64,000 bases of DNA, from NCBI GenBank assembly GCA_947623455.1, contig OX392536.1, positions 11,899,282 to 11,963,281 on the forward strand. Direction: 5' to 3'. Below are positions 13,201-22,200 of the stretch, piece after piece. The translations under genes were made by a program, and so were the position numbers. Position 1 is the stretch's first letter. Every line of letters starts with the position of its first letter. Source of the DNA: Mimachlamys varia. Lineage: Eukaryota; Mollusca; Bivalvia; Pectinida; Pectinidae. Below the pieces are notes generated by a model, which saw only the letters and a program-made list of their open reading frames with translations, did not search any database and was not told where the DNA came from.

Positions 13201-16200
13201 AAGTTATGACTCCGAAGTCAATTTACAAGGGCGTGGCAGACCCCAGGGCCAAATCAAAAACCATGATTGTGATCATCTCTTAACGCCCAGTAATTGTATG
13301 TATAGTTTCGGGGTGGGGATCTCGACCATTCAAAAGTTACGACTCAGTAGTCAATTTGCAAGGGTGTGGCAGACCCTTGGATCAAATATGAAATCATGAT
13401 TGTGATTGTCTCTTAATGCCGAGCAATTGTATATATAGTTTTGGGGTGGGGATCTCAACTGTTTAAAAGTTATGACTCCGAAGTCAATTTACAAGGGCGT
13501 GGCAAACCCTGGGGTCAAAACATAAACCATGATTGTGATCATCTGATAATGCCCAGCAATTGTATATATAGTTTTGGGGTGGGGATCTCAACCGTTTAAA
13601 AGTTATGACTCAGGGGTCAAATTAAAAGGGTGTGGCAGACCCCAGGGCCAAATCAAAAACCATGATTGTGATCATCTCTTAATGCCCAGTAATTGTATAT
13701 ATAGTTTTGGGGTGGGGATCTCAACCGTTTAAAAGTTATGACTCAGGGGTCAAATTAAAAGGGTGTGGCAGACCCCAGGGCCAAATCAAAAACCATGATT
13801 GTGATTATCTCTTAATTCCTAGTAATTGTATATGTAGTTTTGGGGTGGGGATCTCAACCATTTAAAAGTTATGACTCAGGAGTCAAGTTTCAAGGGCGTG
13901 GCAAACCCTGGAGTCAAATATAAAATCATAATTGTGAATGTCTCTTAATGCCCAGCAATTGTATATATAGTTTTGGGGTGGGGATCTCAGCCGTTTAAAA
14001 GTTATGAGTCAGGAGTCAAGTTGCAAGGGCGTGGCAGACCCTGGGGTCATATCTAATTCCATGATTGTGATCGAGGTTACCAAAACATTTGTATAAATTT
14101 GAATTCAAGCAACCTTTGGATTCTACCACTAGAATATAGATGTCATACATTGCTTAGTTTCAGGAAAGAGATCATTTATACCAATATTGTCTAATGTGCC
14201 CCTTTTGGCCCCACCCCTCAGGCCCCTCCGTGATCATAATCATATAATTTTGAATCCTAATCCCATAGTGATGATACCAGGCAAATATGAATAATATCCA
14301 CTGCTTGGTTTCAGAGAAGAAGTCATTTTTATCATTATAGCCAAATTGACTCCTTTCGGCCCCGCCCCTCAGGCCCCTGGGGGATCAGCCCCACTATTTA
14401 TACAATTTTGAATCCACACCCCATGGTAATGCTACCAGGCAAATATAAGCGATATACATTACTGGGTTTCAGAGAAGAAATCGTTTATATCAATATAGCC
14501 AAATTGACCCCTTTTGACCCCGCCCCCCAGGCCCCTTGGGGGTCAGCCCCACCATTTGTACAATTTTGAATCCCCACTCAATAGTGATGCTACCAGCCAA
14601 ATATGAGCGATATATATTACTGGGTTTCAGAGAAGAAGTCGTTTATATCAATATAGCCAAATTGACCCCTTTTGACCCCGCCCCCCAGGCCCCTTGGGGG
14701 TCAGCCCCACCATTTGTACAATTTTGAATCCCCACTCAATAGTGATGCTACCAGCCAAATATGAGCGATATATATTACTGGGATTCAGAGAAGAAGTCGT
14801 TTATATCAATATAGCCAACTTACCCTTTTGGCCCCGCCCCCCAGGCCCCTGGGGGGTCAGCCCCACCATTTGTACAATTTTGAATCCCCAACCCATAGTA
14901 ATACTACCAGCCAAATATGAGCAATATACATTGCTCGGTTTCAGAGAAGAAGTCGTTTATATCAAATAGCCAAATTGACCCCTTTTGGCCCCGCCCCCCA
15001 GGCCCCTGGGGGGTCAGCCCAACCATTTGTACAATTTTGAGTCCCCACCCCATAGGGATGCTTCTGACCAAATTTGGTCAAATTCCGATCAGTGGTTATA
15101 AAGAAGAAGTCAATTGTTGACGGACGGACGACGGACGACGGACGACGGACGACGGACGACAGACGACGGACGACGGACGACGGACGGACGACGGACGCCA
15201 CGGTATCGCATAAGCTCACCTTGGTCCTTTGGACCAGGTGAGCTAATAAAGTAGAAAGAGAAATTTTGAGGGATTTGATTTGATGAGCAAGTGTGGGTCC
15301 AGGATAAATGTAACTTTAACAATGAAGATAAAAATCTATTTATAGAAATATTAATCTAGCTTTTTACTGCAAATACTTGAAACCTAAATTTGCACCTGAT
15401 ATAATGTTTGTGAACACTTGTGTGACTGAGTTTCGTGCCAATCATTTGGGAAATGCAGAGTGCAGAGCGGTGACGTCCTTCCTGTCAATTCTATTGACAG
15501 TAACAGTGACCTAGTTTTTTACCATGAAAGGTTAAAATCGCAAACTTGTAAAAGAAATGATGATTGTGAACACTTGTGTGAAGTTTAGTGTCAATCAGTT
15601 GAGAAATGTGATGAGCTATGATGTAAAACATTCTGCCAATTTCTATTTATAGTAACAGTGACCTAGTTTTTTACCGCAGAAGGTTGAAACATGAACTCGT
15701 ACAAGAGGTGATGTTTGTACACTACTTATGTTAAGTTTCCAGTGAGTGCCAATCGGTTGAGAAATACAGCCTGTACATGTGTAAAATGTGTATCCCTATA
15801 TACCCTCGTCGACTCGTTAGTCTAAAGAGAATATATAGGTGAAGGGACAAAGGTCACAGAGGTTACAGGTGAAGAGTTAGAGGTCACAGAGGTTACAGGT
15901 GAAGAGTTAGAGGTCAAAGAAGTTACAGGGGAAGGGACAGATGTCACAGAGGTTACAGATTACAGGTAAAGACTGAAGGGTTAGAGGTCACAGAGGTTAC
16001 AAGTAAAGGGACAAAGGCCAGCTGGTAACAGGTGAAATGACAGAGGTTACAGGTGAAGGGTTAGAGGTTACATAGGTTACAGGTGAAGGGACAGAGGTCA
16101 CAGAGGTTATAGGTGAAGGGACAGAGGTTACAGGTAAAAGGACAGAAGTTACAGGTGATATGACAGAGGTCACAGATTACAGGTGAAGGGCTATACATTT

Positions 16201-19200
16201 CTTGCATCATTTTAATATAAAACATCATATATGCCTATAAGGTAGTGACATGAATTTATGTGTTATTATACCCACCAATAGTTTCTCCTGTCACGCTGGA
16301 TGTTTCATAAATGTCCGACTGTAAATCTGAAAACATGAATAACTTTTATCAGTCTCGATACAAGGAAAATATCAATGTTAATTTGAACATGTAATTATTT
16401 GATACACATGTACCATCAGAGGACAATAGCTAGCTAACAGTGATCATCAGACAATTGTAACTGGTTCCTTGATTACTAAATTAAATCTCTCTACCTTTAC
16501 CTGACACCTAAGACAAAGTCTAGGGATAAATCAAGGCCAGTACCAATTTGTCCCACAAGTGGATAGAGATTGTCTAATTGTCATTAAGCGATAATTAAAC
16601 TACCAGTCTTACCTTGTGCTAGTGACTGCACTACACTCAAACTGACTGCTCTAGATTCTGGGTCATCATCTATTAGGTCTTTCTTTGTACCACAGAGATA
16701 CATCCGGCAGTTCTACAAACATAACCGTAAATACATCTTATGGTCCTGGCTCACTGTCTAAGACATGAGTCTGTGTATAATACCACAGAGATACATCCGG
16801 CAGTTCTACAAACAATAACCGTAAATACATCGTATGGTCCTGGCTCACTGTCTAAGACATGAGTCTGTGTATAATACCACAGAGATACATCCGGCAGTTC
16901 TACAAACATATAACCGTAAATACATCTTATGGTCCTGGCTCACTGTCTAAGACATGAGTCTGTGTATAATACCACAGAGATACATCCGGCAGTTCTACAA
17001 CAATAACTGTAAATACATGTTATGGTCCTGGCTCACTATCTAAGACATGAGTCTGTGTATAATACCACAGAGATACATCCGGCAGTTCTACAAACATAAC
17101 CGTAAACACATCTTATGGTCCTGGCTCACTGTCTAAGACATGAGTCTGTGTATAATACCACAGAGATACATCCGGCAGTTCTACAAACATATAACCGTAA
17201 ATACATCTTATGGTCCTGGCTCACTGTCTAAGACATGAGTCTGTGTATAATACCACAGAGATACATCCGGCAGTTCTACAACAATAACTGTAAATACATG
17301 TTATGGTCCTGGCTCACTGTCTAAGACATGAGTCTGTGTATAATACCACAGAGATACATCCGGCAGTTCTACAACAATAACTGTAAATACATCTTATGGT
17401 CCTGGCTCACTGTCTAAGACATGAGTCTGTGTATAATACCACAGAGATACATCTGGCAGTTCTACAACAATAACTGTAAATACATCTTATGGTCCTGGCT
17501 CACTGTCTAAGAAATGAGTCTGTGTATAATACCACAGAGATACATCCGGCAGTTCTACAACAATAACTGTAAATACATCTGATGGTCCTGGCTCACTGTC
17601 TAAGACATGAGTCTGTGTATAATACCACAGAGATACATCCGGCAGTTCTACAAACATAACCGTAAATACATCTTATGGTCCTGGCTCACTGTCTAAGACA
17701 AGAGTCTGTGTATAATACCACAGAGATACATCCGGCAGTTCTACAAACATAACCGTAAATACATCGTATGGTCCTGGCTCACTGTCTAGGACATGAGTCT
17801 GTGTATAATACCACAGAGATACATCCGGCAGTTCTACAAAACATATAACTGTAAACACATCTGATGGTCCTGGCTCACTGTCTAAGACATGAGTCTGTGT
17901 ATAATACCACAGAGATACATCCGGCAGTTCTACAAACGATAACCGTAAATACATCTGATGGTCCTGGCTCACTGTCTAAGACATGAGTCTGTGTATAATA
18001 CCACAGAGATACATCTGGCAGTTCTACAAACACATAACTGTAAATACATCTTATGGTCCTGGCTTACTGTCTAAGACATGAGTCTGTGTATAATACCACA
18101 GAGATACATCTGGCAGTTCTACAAACACATAACTGTAAATACATCTTATGGTCCTGGCTTACTGTCTAAGACATGAGTCTGTGTATAATACCACAGAGAT
18201 ACATCTGGCAGTTCTACAAACAATAACAGTAAATACATCTTATGGTCCTGGCTCACTGTCTAAGACATGAGTCTGTGTATAATACCACAGAGATACATCC
18301 GGCAGTTCTACAAACAATAACCGTAAATACATCGTATGGTCCTGGCTCACTGTCTAAGACATGAGTCTGTGTATAATACCACAGAGATACATCCGGCAGT
18401 TCTACAAACAATAACCGTAAATACATCGTATGGTCCTGGCTCACTGTCTAAGACATGAGTCTGTGTATAATACCACAGAGATACATCCGGCAGTTCTACA
18501 AACATAACCGTAAACACATCTTATGGTCCTGGCTCACTGTCTAAGACATGAGTCTGTGTATAATACCACAGAGATACATCCGGCAGTTCTACAAACATAT
18601 AACCGTAAATACATCGTATGGTCCTGGCTCACTGTCGAGGACATGAGTCTGTGTATAATACCACAGAGATACATCCGGCAGTTCTACAAACATAACTGTA
18701 AATACATCGTATGGTCCTGGCTCACTGTCTAAGACATGAGTCTGTGTATAATACCACAGAGATACATCCGGCAGTTCTACAAAACATAACCGTAAATACA
18801 TCTTATGGTCCTGGCTCACTGTCTAAGACATGAGTCTGTGTATAATACCACAGAGATACATCCGGCAGTTCTACAAACAATAACAGTAAATACATCTTAT
18901 GGTCCTGGCTTACTGTCTAAGTCATGAGTCTGTGTATAATACCACAGAGATACATCCGGCAGTTCTACAAACATATAACCGTAAATACATGTTATGGTCC
19001 TGGCTCACTGTCTAAGACATGAGTCTGTGTATAATACCACAGAGATACATCCGGCAGTTCTACAAACATAACCGTAAATACATCTTATGGTCCTGGCTCA
19101 CTGTCTAAGACATGAGTCTGTGTATAATACCACAGAGATACATCCGGCAGTTCTACAAACATATAACCGTAAATACATCGTATGGTCCTGGCTCACTGTC

Positions 19201-22200
19201 TAAGACATGAGTCTGTGTATAATACCGCAGAGATACATCCGGCAGTTCTACAAACAATAACCGTAAATACATCTTATGGTCCTGGCTCACTGTCTAAGAC
19301 ATGAGTCTGTGTATAATACCACAGAGATACATCCAGCAGTTCTACAAACATAACCGTAAATACATCGTATGGTCCTGGCTCACTGTCGAGGACATGAGTC
19401 TGTGTATAATACCACAGAGATACATCCGGCAGTTCTACAAACATAACCGTAAATACATCGTATGGTCCTGGCTCACTGTCTAAGACATGAGTCTGTGTAT
19501 AATACCACAGAGATACATCCGGCAGTTCTACAAACATATAACCGTAAATACATCGTATGGTCCTGGCTCACTGTCTAAGACATGAGTCTGTGTATAATAC
19601 CTGAGAGATACATCTGGCAGTTCTACAACAATAACTGTAAATACATGTTATGGTCCTGGCTCACTGTCTAAGACATGAGTCTGTGTATAATACCACAGAG
19701 ATACATCCGGCAGTTCTACAAACATAACCGTAAATACATCGTATGGTCCTGGCTCACTGTCTAAGACATGAGTCTGTGTATAATACCACAGAGATACATC
19801 CGGCAGTTCTACAAACATATAACCGTAAATACATCGTATGGTCCTGGCTCACTGTCTAAGACATGAGTCTGTGTATAATACCTGAGAGATACATCTGGCA
19901 GTTCTACAACAATAACTGTAAATACATGTTATGGTCCTGGCTCACTGTCTAAGACATGAGTCTGTGTATAATACCACAGAGATACATCCGGCAGTTCTAC
20001 AAACAATAACAGTAAATACATCTTATGGTCCTGGCTGACTGTCGAGGACATGAGTCTCTGTATAATACCACATATTTGAAAGATTCTATACCAGTAATTG
20101 ACAAACCAAAACATTCATATTATCTTTTTATTCTTGGTCATCCATCATCGTTTAAGATCTTTCTTGGAATTTTTCAGAGGAAACAACTCATACCCCCCAT
20201 TCCCCATCCTTTGCAATAAAGTAACATGACCTGGTTACCATGCAGTCAAAATGTCTGCATAAAATAACCTGCATGCATATATCTTAACATCATTTTACAT
20301 GGTCCAAAATGTTCCTGTGTAGCTTCATTGAAATTGGTTCACTGGTTAAGGAGACAAACTTTCCCAACAAAAACCTGTTTATGGTGACCTATTTACATGA
20401 CAACCTAAATTTCTGGTAAACAAAATCTACATGCATATCTACACATAGTCCCTGACATTCCTGTGCAAGTTCTATTAAAATTGGTTCATAGGTTTAGGTG
20501 GAGTTGTACTGATAAAGTATCCATAAGAACTTAGGTATTGTGACCTGGTTACCATGGCAACCAAAATTACTGTAGAACAATACCATGCATGCATGCACAT
20601 GCACTTACACAAGGTTCCTTTGTAGTTTCACTGGAATCGGTTCTCAGGTTTATCAGAGCAGTTGTCTGGACAAAATTTTCCCCCCAAAAATAGTGACCTG
20701 GTCACCATGGTAACCCAAATTTCAGCAGAAAAAAAACCTGCATGCACATTTTCACATGGTCCCTAAAATTCCTGTGTATGTAGTTTCATTGAAATTGATC
20801 CATAGGTTTCGTCAGAGTTACCAGACAACCCCCCCTCCAATAACCCCCCCCCCCTAAACTAAGTATAGTGCATACTTTCCAACATTTTGAAATTTCCATG
20901 GGGGAGATAATGCGTGCACAGAATTGAACATATGAATAATATGTATACATGTACATTCTGGGGGAAAATAACACTTTTAAATGGCTTCTTTGAGCTCTCC
21001 TTTCAGATGAAATCATCAGATCTATAAAAATAGGACCATTTAAGCAAATTCCAAAGTTGAAAATGCAACATTTTAGGGTCAAAAATCGGGAGGGTTGGCA
21101 AGTATGATAGTGACCAGTGGTAACCATGGCAACCAATATTTCGGAAGATAAAACCCTGCATTTAAAACCCTAACATTCCTGTGTAGTTCATTGAAATTGG
21201 TCCGTAGGTTTCCTCGGAGTTGTCCAGCCAAACTTTTCCCATAGACAGCCAGACAGATGGACAGACAGAGGGACAGAGTAATTACTATAAGGAACCTGTA
21301 TCTCCGATACGGGACCTAATAACCTAATAGCAATGTATGTCTCACCTCCTCATTAGTCTGGAGCTCACTGACCCAGAACCGAACTTTCTCAAAGCTAGTC
21401 TTGTCTGTTAAATCGTAACAGAGTATGGCTGCTCTAGCTCCTCTATAGTAGATCTTACTCATGGACTGGTATCGCTCACTCCCAGCGGTGTCCTACAAAC
21501 AAACAGTGTGTACAATTCTCAGCTGTTAGGGCAAGCAACAAAAAAATTTAAAAAAAAACATTTGTTTTAGGTAACACTCCTGGCCTGGAAAATAGGGTAG
21601 GTACGCAGGCAAGTTATTTTATTTTCATTTTTATTTTCGCGAATTGATATTATGCTTATTTTCAATTTTTTCTACACATTTCTGTGGCTTTTATGTTGTC
21701 AAGAATATGGTCAGACTCTCAGAACAGGAAGGAAACACATTTTGCTGAGTTGCTGTGAACTTTGCCAGGCTCATAAATCAGACTTTGGTACAAGATGGTG
21801 ATAAAATAGCTCTGGTCGGCAGTAAAATCTAGGGCTGTTTGGGTGACCGAACATGCTTTTTTTTTGGCCTTTATCTAGTCAATCTTTCCATAAACATGTG
21901 GCTTCATCAGCGGCACCTTCCAAACTCTTTACAGACCCTCAACTGATCAAGCTACATTGTATATGCAGGGTTAACAACAATCAACCCATTCCAGTTTCCC
22001 TTCATCCAGTCCTCCCTCCTATTTCTTAGTCTTTGCAAACGAAGACTATATTTACAACCCAAGTTTCAGGTATCCCCTAGCCAAACATCCACCAAATGTA
22101 TGAAACAAGATAAGGTCACTGTACCACTGTAACAGGAGAGGAAAAACACACACCAAGACATTGGGGTTCCAATCCGAGACCTTCAGATCTCTAAATGGGT

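Noticed and set aside
17673..20114. Frames encoding [18 protein letters not shown] repeats
   Set aside because: Out-of-frame readings of the copied Rab24 exon 4 start; the real exon frame reads NCRMYLCG.
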